Assembly (NCBI GenBank): GCA_023265785.1
Contig: JAHFSL010000023.1
Coordinates: forward strand, 1-13,715
Length of the DNA: 13,715 bases
Source: Candidatus Coatesiibacteriota bacterium
Lineage (GTDB): Bacteria; Oederibacteriota; CAKKQC01
Reading direction: 5' to 3'
Numbering within the stretch: the first letter of the stretch is position 1; each line of letters starts with the position of its first letter. This document shows, one piece after another, positions 7,641 through 13,715 of this stretch. Position numbers and translations under genes: made by a program. Below the pieces are notes generated by a model. That model made no database searches. It saw only the letters and a program-made list of their open reading frames with translations, and had not been told where the DNA came from.

Positions 7641-7982
7641 CTAGGTCCTCCCAGGGAGGAGCCTGGCCAGCGCCTTCAGAACCGCCTCGCGGTCTCGGGG
7701 CGAGAGAGAGCCGCACGTCCGGATCACCAGCCGATGATCGAGCGTGAACAGCTTCATGCGAACAAGGGACGGCTTGTTCAGGCCGGCGCGTCCAAGGTCG
7801 GCGATCGCGACATCCAGTGGCCAGCGGGCATGCCGCGCACTGGTGATCATCGCCATCACGCTGTGCCCGGCCGGGGCGTTGAAGTCCCGATTCGACGAGA
7901 GCACCAGGGCCGGGCGCCGCCGTGTCTGCGCGGTCTCCGTGAAGGGGAAGGGGACAACTACGACGTCGAACGCCTTACAGAT
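7641..7982 (-). CDS. PemK/MazF-like endoribonuclease toxin lacking a canonical start codon
   Basis: The reading frame encodes KAFDVVVVPFPFTETAQT, then RRRPALVLS, a central ITSARHARWPLDVAI and a C-terminal helix ending in ARLLPGRT. These match the PemK/MazF fold: strand 1 with D-V-V-x-x-P-F-P-F, the RRPALVLS strand, then an ITS strand. MazF toxins are sequence-specific mRNA interferases. The first ordinary start codon in frame is GTG 7904, which would delete strand 1 and the conserved RRPAL segment. Between it and the in-frame stop at 8022-8024 there is no ATG, GTG or TTG. I give 7982 as the 5' end because ATC there would yield 113 aa, normal for the family, with GAGG (7992-7995) 9 nt upstream. 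It overlaps the antitoxin 3' end by 8 nt. It may use AUC, be made by +1 frameshifting from the antitoxin, or be a dead toxin. Confidence 0.7.
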   Translation of the reverse strand: MCKAFDVVVVPFPFTETAQTRRRPALVLSSNRDFNAPAGHSVMAMITSARHARWPLDVAIADLGRAGLNKPSLVRMKLFTLDHRLVIRTCGSLSPRDREAVLKALARLLPGRT

Positions 7983-8211
7983 CGCGATAGGCCTCGTCGT
8001 CCGCCTTTGAGCCCCACTCCGTCAGCGTGGGTTCCAGCGCATGCAGGTAGGCGAGATCCACCGCCCCCGCTTTACGGAGATGAATTTCCCTCCGGTGAAC
8101 GGCGAAGGCGACCCGATCGCCCTGCTTCAATCCGAGCATGCGCCGGACGGCCCGGGGAATCGTGGCCTGGTACTTGGAGGTCAATCGTGAGACGGCAACG
8201 GGACGTTGCAT
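7975..8211 (-). CDS. AbrB/MazE-like antitoxin, SpoVT-AbrB fold
   Basis: The 78-aa protein opens with a swapped-hairpin DNA-binding domain: VSRLTSKYQATIPRAVRRML, then GLKQGDRVAF and a closing strand EIHLRKA. This is the classic SpoVT/AbrB pattern (T-S-K-x-Q-x-T-I-P, L-x-x-G-D-x-V). The remaining 35 residues, rich in acidic residues toward the end (TEWGSKADDEAYRDL), would be the toxin-binding tail. It lies immediately upstream of the MazF-like gene and overlaps its 5' end, the standard antitoxin-first order. Such antitoxins neutralise the toxin and repress their own promoter. Start ATG 8211 has no Shine-Dalgarno; a 7-bp direct repeat just upstream may be the operator. Confidence 0.88.
   Translation of the reverse strand: MQRPVAVSRLTSKYQATIPRAVRRMLGLKQGDRVAFAVHRREIHLRKAGAVDLAYLHALEPTLTEWGSKADDEAYRDL
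7992..7995 (-). promoter_or_regulatory. Candidate Shine-Dalgarno for the MazF-like toxin
   Basis: GAGG inside the antitoxin's last codons is 9 nt upstream of the ATC codon at 7982 on the minus strand. If AUC initiates the toxin, this would be its ribosome binding site. It is a short motif and could be fortuitous. Confidence 0.25.
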
Positions 8212-8218
8212 GACGTTG

Positions 8219-8252
8219 GTAATACAGTAATACGCCTGACGGAGCGGGTCAA
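8219..8252 (-). promoter_or_regulatory. Toxin-antitoxin promoter/operator candidate with 7-bp direct repeat
   Basis: Immediately upstream of the antitoxin ATG the plus strand carries GTAATACAGTAATAC, two copies of GTAATAC at 8219-8225 and 8227-8233, in an AT-rich pocket. On the minus strand TTGACC (8252-8247) matches the -35 consensus at 5 of 6 positions; -10 candidates are TATTAC (8232-8227, 14-bp spacing) or TACTGT (8229-8224, 17-bp spacing), both weak. The repeats overlap the -10 candidates, where an autoregulating AbrB-type antitoxin would be expected to bind. Confidence 0.35.
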
Positions 8253-8283
8253 GTCCGAGTCAGACTGGAGTTCAAATGGGCAT

Positions 8284-10041
8284 TTACCACCCGATCGCAT
8301 AGGCCATGCCGGCGCGGGGGGAGGCCGCGGCCTCCAGCACTCCCGAAGCGTTGATCCGCACGGCCAGCACGCGGCCGTGTGACCAGTCCCCGTCGGCGCG
8401 CACCTCGTGGCCCTTGGCCACCAGCGCATCCCGGGTCTCCTGGGAAATTCGCCCCTCCGCCGCCATCCGGTTCAGGCCGGCGGCGCGGGGAAAGAAGGAG
8501 GACGGGAAGTGGTCGGTGTGCACGGTGGGCGCGTCAATGGCGCCCTGGAGATCCATGCCGAACTCCACGATGTTCAGGAAAAATTGGAGCGTCCACTGGT
8601 CCTGCTGGTCGCCGCCGGGCGTTCCGAACGCCATCCACGGCTTGCCGTCGCGCGAGGCCAGGGAAGGCGTGAGGGTCGTGCGGGGACGCTTGCCCGGCGC
8701 CAGCGCATTGGCCCGGTGGTGGTTCAACGAGAACATCTGGCCCCGGGTGCCCAGCGGGAACCCCACCCCGGGAATGACCGGGGAGGACTGGATCCACCCG
8801 CCCGACGGCGTCGCGGCCACCATGTTCCCCCACCGGTCAATCGCATCGCAGTGGGTCGTGTCATGGGCGTGCAGGCGGGCGTACTCGTTGTCGGCTTGGG
8901 TGTTGAGCCAATCCTGCACCGCCGGGAGCCCGGAACCCGCATCACCGGGCCGGAACTCCAGCGAGGCGGCATCCGTCACCAGCGCCCGGCGGGCCTCGTT
9001 GTACTCTTTCGACAGGAGGACCTCCAGCGGCACCTTGTCGAAGGCGGGATCACCGTAGTACGCCTCGCGGTCGGCGAAGGCCAACTTCGCGCATTCGATC
9101 ACGGTATGGAGATAGTCCGGTGAATTGTGGCCCAACGCGACCAGGTCAAAACCTTCGAGCAGGGCCAGTTGCTGGAGGAACACCGGCCCCTGACTCCAGG
9201 CCGGACACTTGTGGACCTCGACACCCCGGTACCGGATCGTGACGGGATCCTCGACCTTCGCCTTCCAGTTCGCCAGGTCACTGCGGGTCAGGAACGGCCG
9301 GTTGATCCGGTCCGTCCCGTCCTTGACCGAAGCCGACGCGAGGAAGTCGCCGATGCGCGCGGCCGTTTCGCCGCGATAGAACTCATCGCGCGCCGCCTCC
9401 AGCCCCGCCACCCGGGATTTCGTCGCCGCGCGCTTCTCCGCCTCGATCATCCGGCGGAGGGTCTCCGCCCAGGCGGCGTTTTCCACCAGGTCCCCGACGG
9501 CCGGCGCCGCCCCGCCCTTCATCCAGATCGCTCCACTGGCGGGATACAACCCGGTCATCCGGGCCCCGTCCGCCGCCAGGTGCTCCTGCAGGGACCCGTA
9601 CATGGGAAACCCCTCCTCGGCCAGCTCGATCGCGGGCTGGAGCACCTGCGCGAACGAGAAGGTCCCGAACCGGGCCAGCGCCTCGGCCCAGGTGCCGACC
9701 ACCGCCGGCACGGTCGCGGGCAGGAAGCCGTCCCCGGGGATGACATCGAGCTGGGCGCGCCGGAACCATTCCAGCGACATGCCCGCCGGCGCCGTGCCCT
9801 GGCCCGAGATCGAGAAGGCACGCTTTTCCTTCGCGGACCAGATGAGCAGGGGAACCTCGCCGCCCAGCCCGCAGTTGTGCGGCTCCAGGAGGGTGAGGCA
9901 GAAGGTCATCGCCGCCGCCGCGTCCACCGCGTTCCCGCCCTGCTCCAGGATCCGGAATCCAGCGGCCGCGGCAAGGTAATGCCCCGCGGTCGCAACGCCC
10001 CGCGTGCCCTGGATCACCGGCCTGGTCGTGAACTCGCCCAC
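8284..10041 (-). CDS. Gamma-glutamyltransferase-family Ntn hydrolase
   Basis: From GTG 10041 the protein has 585 aa, normal for the family. The start region VIQGTRGVATAGHYLAAAAG, then ILEQGGNAVDAAAAM and EPHNCGLGGE, match the large-subunit N-terminus. The autoprocessing and catalytic motif is HDTTHCDAID with the nucleophile at Thr395 (codon 8859-8857). The small subunit carries PGKRPRTTLTPS, FGTPGGDQQDQW and GMDLQGAIDAP. Family members self-cleave before the Thr and hydrolyse or transfer gamma-glutamyl groups, or act as related acylases. I see no signal peptide, so it is probably cytoplasmic unless the start is wrong. The Arg that binds the glutamyl carboxylate (DxR-x-x-AP in classical GGTs) is Gln81 here (SGQGTAP), and the usual SS before x-x-P is TT, so the substrate may differ. 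The open frame extends to 10617 but that part is antisense to the NagB-like gene. Confidence 0.92.
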   Translation of the reverse strand: MGEFTTRPVIQGTRGVATAGHYLAAAAGFRILEQGGNAVDAAAAMTFCLTLLEPHNCGLGGEVPLLIWSAKEKRAFSISGQGTAPAGMSLEWFRRAQLDVIPGDGFLPATVPAVVGTWAEALARFGTFSFAQVLQPAIELAEEGFPMYGSLQEHLAADGARMTGLYPASGAIWMKGGAAPAVGDLVENAAWAETLRRMIEAEKRAATKSRVAGLEAARDEFYRGETAARIGDFLASASVKDGTDRINRPFLTRSDLANWKAKVEDPVTIRYRGVEVHKCPAWSQGPVFLQQLALLEGFDLVALGHNSPDYLHTVIECAKLAFADREAYYGDPAFDKVPLEVLLSKEYNEARRALVTDAASLEFRPGDAGSGLPAVQDWLNTQADNEYARLHAHDTTHCDAIDRWGNMVAATPSGGWIQSSPVIPGVGFPLGTRGQMFSLNHHRANALAPGKRPRTTLTPSLASRDGKPWMAFGTPGGDQQDQWTLQFFLNIVEFGMDLQGAIDAPTVHTDHFPSSFFPRAAGLNRMAAEGRISQETRDALVAKGHEVRADGDWSHGRVLAVRINASGVLEAAASPRAGMAYAIGW

Positions 10042-10050
10042 AGAACAAAC

Positions 10051-10056
10051 ATTGTA
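10051..10056 (-). promoter_or_regulatory. -10 box (TACAAT) for the GGT-family gene
   Basis: TACAAT on the minus strand, with 9 nt between it and GTG 10041. Predicted initiation at about 10044 leaves a leader of only a few nt. Confidence 0.45.
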
Positions 10057-10068
10057 CCTAAGAACGAC

Positions 10069-10074
10069 TATGAT
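10069..10074 (+). promoter_or_regulatory. -10 box (TATGAT) for the NagB-like operon
   Basis: TATGAT on the plus strand, with 9 nt between it and GTG 10084. Predicted initiation at about 10081 would give an essentially leaderless transcript covering the three rightward genes. Confidence 0.45.
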
Positions 10075-10083
10075 CGAACTGTT

Positions 10084-10971
10084 GTGGGCGACGTGAGCCG
10101 CAGGGACCTCAAGGCGTGGTGCTCGATCCCGGTCGGGCGGCTGGCCGGGCACCCGGACGCGAAGATCCCGCTCTCCATCGTGGACACGCCCGCCGCTCTG
10201 GCGGAGGCCATGGCCCGCGAACTGGTGGACACCATCAAGGCCAACCATGCGGCGGGCAAGCCGACCCGGGCCATTATTCCCTGTGGCCCGTCCGGCTGGT
10301 ACCCGGTGTGGACCCGGCTCGTCAATGCCGAACGGGTGGACCTGCGCTCGCTCCATGTCTTCCATATGGATGAGTGCCTGGACTGGCAGGGCCGCGCCCT
10401 CCCTGACGGCCACCCGTACAACTTCCGGTCGTTCATGGAGAAGAATTTCTACGGCGGCATTCCCGCCGATCTCAATGTCCCCGCGGCCCAGCGGCACTGG
10501 CTGAACCCGGCCACGCTGGAGACGGTCGTCGCCCGGCTGGCCGAGGCGCCCGTGGACCTGACCCTGGGCGGCTGGGGGCAGGACGGCCACTTCGCCTACA
10601 ACCAGGCGCGGCGCCACCCGTACAGCGAGGTCACGCTGGAGGACGTGGCGGGCTCAACCGCCCGGGTCCAGGAGAACAACTGGGACACGATGCTGGCGCT
10701 GGCCCAGCGGACCTTTGGCGGCGCCTGGCAGTTCGTGCCCCCCATGTCGGTCACGCTGGGCGTCCGGGAGTGCTTCGCCGCGCGCAAGGTCCGGCTGTAC
10801 AGCGACACGGGGGCCTGGAAGCAGACCGCCCTGCGGGTCGCCCTGTTCGGCCCGGTCACCCGGGACTACCCCATGACCCTGCTCCAGCGGCACCCCGATG
10901 CGCGGCTCACCGCCACGGCCGAAACCGCCCGCCACCCCATTGCCGAGCATCCGGAATGGGCACTGGATTGA
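10084..10971 (+). CDS. NagB-like glucosamine-6-phosphate isomerase/deaminase-family protein, divergent
   Basis: From GTG 10084 (GTG 10093 is the alternative) the protein has 295 aa. Landmarks of the NagB/6-phosphogluconolactonase fold are present: FHMDECLD (compare FNMDEYVG of E. coli NagB; Asp96), NFRSFMEKNFYGGIP (compare SYYSFMHRNFF), LGGWGQDGHFAYNQ (compare GGVGNDGHIAFNE; Asp167, His169), the Lys in DTGAWKQTAL and a C-terminal LLQRHPDA. NagB opens and isomerises glucosamine-6-phosphate to fructose-6-phosphate plus ammonia. Two features are non-canonical: the Glu of the Asp-His-Glu catalytic relay is Gln174, and the phosphate-binding PTGGTP loop reads CGPSGWYP. It is followed after 13 bp by a PfkB kinase and then a glycosidase, so a role in phosphosugar catabolism is likely. 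The exact reaction is open. The frame is open far upstream (to 9127) only as antisense of the GGT gene. Confidence 0.85.
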   Translation: MGDVSRRDLKAWCSIPVGRLAGHPDAKIPLSIVDTPAALAEAMARELVDTIKANHAAGKPTRAIIPCGPSGWYPVWTRLVNAERVDLRSLHVFHMDECLDWQGRALPDGHPYNFRSFMEKNFYGGIPADLNVPAAQRHWLNPATLETVVARLAEAPVDLTLGGWGQDGHFAYNQARRHPYSEVTLEDVAGSTARVQENNWDTMLALAQRTFGGAWQFVPPMSVTLGVRECFAARKVRLYSDTGAWKQTALRVALFGPVTRDYPMTLLQRHPDARLTATAETARHPIAEHPEWALD

Positions 10972-10984
10972 ACGGCGAGCGCCC

Positions 10985-12034
10985 ATGGCCTCACGGCTCA
11001 AGGCCCCCACCGGCAAGGCCGCGCCGTACGAGATCCTGATCGGCACCGGCGGCATCGGCCACGGCTATCTCTTCGACCTGGAGGGCGATGACACCCTGGG
11101 CCGGGAGGAGAGCCGGGCCGCCCGCCTGCGCGAGGCCCGCGATTACTGCAAACTGCACATCATCGCCCACTACCCCGCGGTCCTCCTTCCGCCCCCGTTC
11201 CGGGTGGTGCCCGTGGGGGCGGTCGGCAACGACGAGCCCGGGGCACGCCTCCTGCGCGAGATGAACGGGGCGGGGATGGACACCACCCTCGTCCGGACGA
11301 TCGAGCGGACGCCTACGACGCTCTCGGTCTGTTTCCAGTATCCGGACGGGACGGGGGGCAACCTGACCGCGGCCGATGCCGCCAGCGCCCGGGTGACCCC
11401 CGCCGATATTGAGCGGGCCCGCCCGCTGTTCGAACGCCACCGGGGCCGGGGCATTGCGCTGGCCGCGCCCGAGGTGCCGCTGGACGCGCGGGCCGCCCTG
11501 CTGGAGATGGCGACCGAGTACGGGTTCTTCCGCGCCACCTCGTTCACCCCGGGCGAGATCCGGGAGGCGATCGCCACCGGGCTCTTTCACCACCTCGACC
11601 TGGTCTCGATCAACATGGAGGAGGCCCGCGCCCTGCTGGGCGCCGCTCCCGGCGCGCCGCTCCGGGGCGTCCTCCCGGCCGCCATGCAGGTACTCCGCCG
11701 CAACCAGCCGGCCTGCCAGATCATCGTCACCAACGGGGAACGCGGCGCGTACGGGCTGGAGCCCGCGGCGGATGCGATGAAGACCCATTTCGTCCACGCG
11801 CGCCCGGCCGCGGTGCTGGGCACGGCGGGCGCGGGCGATGCCTTCCTGGCCGGCCTGCTGACCGGGCTGGCGGCGGGCCTGGGCTTTGCGGACCGGCTCG
11901 AATTCGCCAACCTGCTGGCCTCGGCCAAGGTGGAGTCCGAGCACACCATCCACCCGGGGCTGGATGCGGACGCCCTCCGCCGCCACGCCGAAGTGACGGG
12001 ACCCCTCCCGCAGGCGGTTTCCCGCCTGCTCTGA
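10985..12034 (+). CDS. PfkB-family carbohydrate kinase, atypical N-terminus
   Basis: The 349-aa protein starts at ATG 10985, 13 bp after the NagB-like stop, with only a weak GGCGAG upstream. The C-terminal PfkB signature GTAGAGDAFLAG is intact, with the catalytic base at Asp285 and the anion-hole Gly-Ala-Gly before it. VVPVGAVGNDEPG and IIVTNGERGAYGLE are usual ribokinase-fold elements, and NMEEARALLG matches the NxxE-A motif that coordinates Mg-ATP. The family phosphorylates sugars or nucleosides. The N-terminus is unusual: instead of a GGxxxNxA substrate motif it has LIGTGGIGHGYLFDLEG followed by about 35 residues (LGREESRAARLREARDYCKL) before the VVPVGAVG strand. In context it probably phosphorylates the sugar handled by its neighbours. 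Confidence 0.9.
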   Translation: MASRLKAPTGKAAPYEILIGTGGIGHGYLFDLEGDDTLGREESRAARLREARDYCKLHIIAHYPAVLLPPPFRVVPVGAVGNDEPGARLLREMNGAGMDTTLVRTIERTPTTLSVCFQYPDGTGGNLTAADAASARVTPADIERARPLFERHRGRGIALAAPEVPLDARAALLEMATEYGFFRATSFTPGEIREAIATGLFHHLDLVSINMEEARALLGAAPGAPLRGVLPAAMQVLRRNQPACQIIVTNGERGAYGLEPAADAMKTHFVHARPAAVLGTAGAGDAFLAGLLTGLAAGLGFADRLEFANLLASAKVESEHTIHPGLDADALRRHAEVTGPLPQAVSRLL

Positions 12035-12068
12035 CCCGACGGGGGGAACCGGGGTGTAAGATTCGAGC

Positions 12069-13715
12069 ATGTCGTTTGCATTTCGGGATAAGGCGCTGGT
12101 CGGCCGGGACGGCAGGACCCGGCTGGTCCTGTCGGGCGAGGTCCAGTACTTCCGGACCCCCCGGGCCGTCTGGGCCACGGCCTTGAAGCGCCTCAAGGAC
12201 GCTCACTGCGACACGCTCTCCACCTATGTCCCGTGGGGCTGGCACGAGATCCGGAACGGCCAATTCGACTTCACCGGCCGCACCCACCCCTCCCGCAATC
12301 TCAAGGGCTTCCTGGACCTGGCCGCCGGGATGGGGTTCAACCTGATCCTCAAACCCGGGCCGTACGTGTTCGCCGAGATGAAAAACGGCGGCGTCCCGCA
12401 GTGGTTTTCGGATGCCCACCCCGAGGCGCTCTCCCGGGGGCCCGACGGCCGCCGCCTGGCCGAACGGCTCAAGTTCCAGCACATCACCTACTGCCACCCG
12501 GCCTACATGGCGGCGGCCACGCGCTGGCTGGACGAAGCCTGGGGCGCCATTGCCCCGTACCGCGACCGGACCCTGCTCTGGCAGGTGGACAACGAAATCA
12601 ACTACAGCCATACCTTCTTCTGGTTCGGCCCGCATGCGACCGACTACCACCCGTTCCTGGTCCGGCGGGGGCTCTACCAGGACTGGCTGCGCCGTGAGTT
12701 CGCGGGCAACCTCGCCGCGCTCAACGCCCGGTACCGGTCCCGGTTCCTGTCGTTCGACACTGTCACCCCGCCCGTGGCCTCCTCGGCGAAACCCGGCGAG
12801 ATCTGCCGGTCGTTCGACTGGGTGGCATTTAAGGAATGGTTGGCCATCGAGCAGGTGCGGCGGTGCTGTGACCACCTGTACGCGCGTGGCGTCCCCGGGC
12901 CGTTCTGCATCAATGCCCCGTTCACCGGCTGGGGCACCGCCTGGAACCGGACCCGGCGGGAGATGGCCGCGGCCCCATTCAAGACCGTCATCGCCCATGT
13001 GGACTATCCCGGCATCGTCTACGACCAGAACGCGGGTGAAACGCTGGGGTTGATCCATTACGCCCGCGCCTGCGACAACGTGCTGGAAACCAACCTGGAA
13101 ACGCAGGCCTGCACCGTCTCGCGGATCTGGGGAAAGTTCGGGACCTCCTACGACCTGACCTGGAAATCGCTCGTGGGCTCGGGCATGAACGCCGTCAACT
13201 ACTACTGGTTCAACGATGGCGTCAACTTCCTCGAGTCCGGCCACTACCAGGCCAGCCATGAGTACCACTGCCCGCTGGACGTCCGGGGCCGTCCCCGGGA
13301 GCACTACACCGCGATCCGGCGGCTGAACGCCTTCCTGGTGGCGCACCCGGAGATCGCCGCCACGGCGCCCCGGGTGGAGGTGAGCGTGGGGTTCCTCCAC
13401 GAGTTCGGTCGGAGCGCCTTTGTGGGCGCCCGGGTGAACGGAGCCTTCGAGAATCGGACCAATGCCCTGCTGAACCTTCTCGCGGCGTGCGGGGTCAGCT
13501 TCGACCTGCTGGATCTGGCCGACTGGGACCCGGCGCTCCACGCCCCGAAGGTCCTCTTCCTCCAGCCGCCGCGGTTCCTGCCCCGGGCCGCCATGGCCCG
13601 GCTCGTCCGGTATGTCCGCGCCGGCGGCCGCCTGGTCCTGTCCAACTTCCTCCCCGCGCTGGACGAACATCTCCGGCCCTGTTCCGACCTCGCCCGCGCC
13701 CTGGGCGCCGGCCGC
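12069..13715 (+). CDS. Clan GH-A glycosidase, beta-galactosidase-like (GH35/GH42-type), 3'-truncated by window
   Basis: The frame is open from ATG 12069 to the window end (549 codons) with no stop. The N-terminus LVLSGEVQYFRTPRAVWATA, then YVPWGWHEIRNGQFDF and LILKPGPYVFAEMKNGGVP, closely follows the GH35 beta-galactosidase barrel entry. The acid/base segment LLWQVDNEI (Glu176) is closer to the GH42 style. The nucleophile is probably Glu340 or Glu344 in VLETNLETQ. From about residue 425 a VLFLQPPRFLP...VRYVRAGGRLVLSN segment resembles the GATase-like trimerisation domain of GH42 enzymes. No signal peptide is visible, so it may act on imported oligosaccharides in the cytoplasm. It starts 34 bp after the kinase and is probably the third gene of that operon. 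TAAGAT (12057-12062) lies 6 nt upstream, so an additional internal promoter is possible. Substrate beyond a galactoside-like sugar cannot be told. Confidence 0.85.
   Translation, partial: MSFAFRDKALVGRDGRTRLVLSGEVQYFRTPRAVWATALKRLKDAHCDTLSTYVPWGWHEIRNGQFDFTGRTHPSRNLKGFLDLAAGMGFNLILKPGPYVFAEMKNGGVPQWFSDAHPEALSRGPDGRRLAERLKFQHITYCHPAYMAAATRWLDEAWGAIAPYRDRTLLWQVDNEINYSHTFFWFGPHATDYHPFLVRRGLYQDWLRREFAGNLAALNARYRSRFLSFDTVTPPVASSAKPGEICRSFDWVAFKEWLAIEQVRRCCDHLYARGVPGPFCINAPFTGWGTAWNRTRREMAAAPFKTVIAHVDYPGIVYDQNAGETLGLIHYARACDNVLETNLETQACTVSRIWGKFGTSYDLTWKSLVGSGMNAVNYYWFNDGVNFLESGHYQASHEYHCPLDVRGRPREHYTAIRRLNAFLVAHPEIAATAPRVEVSVGFLHEFGRSAFVGARVNGAFENRTNALLNLLAACGVSFDLLDLADWDPALHAPKVLFLQPPRFLPRAAMARLVRYVRAGGRLVLSNFLPALDEHLRPCSDLARALGAGR

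Larger units (their letters stand above)
10042..10083. promoter_or_regulatory. AT-rich 42-bp divergent promoter region
   Basis: This gap between the two divergent GTG starts is about 36% G+C, far below its surroundings. It holds TACAAT on the minus strand (10056-10051) facing the GGT-family gene and TATGAT on the plus strand (10069-10074) facing the NagB-like gene, each 5 of 6 to the -10 consensus and each 9 nt from its start codon. No good -35 boxes or Shine-Dalgarnos are visible. The short gap leaves little room for conventional 5' leaders, suggesting leaderless mRNAs and possible coupled control of the two genes. Confidence 0.55.

Noticed and set aside
9127..10083. N-terminal extension of the NagB-like frame by about 319 codons
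   Set aside because: Antisense to the GGT-family gene; the translation has no motif, and NagB homology begins after 10084.
10042..10617. N-terminal extension of the GGT-family frame by 192 codons
   Set aside because: It is antisense to the NagB-like gene, and family homology starts right after GTG 10041.
11727..13670. Minus-strand open frame of 647 codons opposite the kinase and glycosidase genes
   Set aside because: The opposite strand encodes clear PfkB and GH35/GH42-like proteins; the antisense translation is low-complexity Pro/Gly/Arg/Val with no family signature.
1..13715. Scan for tRNA, rRNA, CRISPR repeats, insertion sequences, phage genes and attachment sites
   Set aside because: No cloverleaf-like segments, regularly spaced repeats, terminal inverted repeats or transposase motifs were seen; the intergenic gaps are all about 105 bp or less.

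Overview
The window is a GC-rich stretch of bacterial chromosome, roughly two thirds G+C by eye and densely packed. It carries eleven gene-sized coding regions, two of them cut by the window ends, and one possible 16-codon leader ORF. I see no rRNA, tRNA, CRISPR array, insertion sequence or phage gene. An outer-membrane-type beta-barrel, two lipoproteins with lipoboxes and the bacterial GTPase TypA/BipA point to a Gram-negative (diderm) bacterium. The mix of SGNH hydrolase, divergent NagB-like and PfkB-like proteins and a clan GH-A glycosidase is typical of glycan-degrading lineages such as the PVC group or related candidate phyla. That placement is a guess; no marker here fixes the phylum.

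Layout. Positions 1-2974 (+): the 3' part of an outer-membrane barrel gene, then an SGNH/GDSL hydrolase whose start is disturbed. Positions 2987-7574 (-), read right to left: a VWA-domain lipoprotein with a CsgG-like C-terminus, typA, and a lipoprotein polysaccharide deacetylase overlapping the typA 3' end. Positions 7641-8211 (-): a toxin-antitoxin pair, with an AbrB/MazE-like antitoxin upstream of a PemK/MazF-like toxin that has no ordinary start codon. Positions 8284-10041 (-): a gamma-glutamyltransferase-family Ntn hydrolase. A 42-bp AT-rich divergent promoter region (10042-10083) separates it from a rightward cluster: a NagB-like isomerase/deaminase homologue, a PfkB-family kinase and a GH35/GH42-like glycosidase that runs off the window.

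The rightward cluster reads as a small sugar-catabolic operon: a glycosidase to release a sugar, a kinase to phosphorylate it and a NagB-fold enzyme to isomerise, deaminate or hydrolyse the phosphosugar. Both the NagB-like and PfkB-like proteins depart from canonical active-site sequences, so the substrate is probably not plain glucosamine-6-phosphate or fructose. The left half is mostly envelope-associated.

The most interesting cross-cutting signal is transcriptional. Three start codons (GGT, NagB-like, and a short leader ORF before typA) each lie exactly 9 nt after a good -10 hexamer and lack a Shine-Dalgarno, which predicts leaderless mRNAs. Other points are the apparent one-base lesion at the SGNH start, the startless toxin, and active-site substitutions in the GGT-family and NagB-like proteins.
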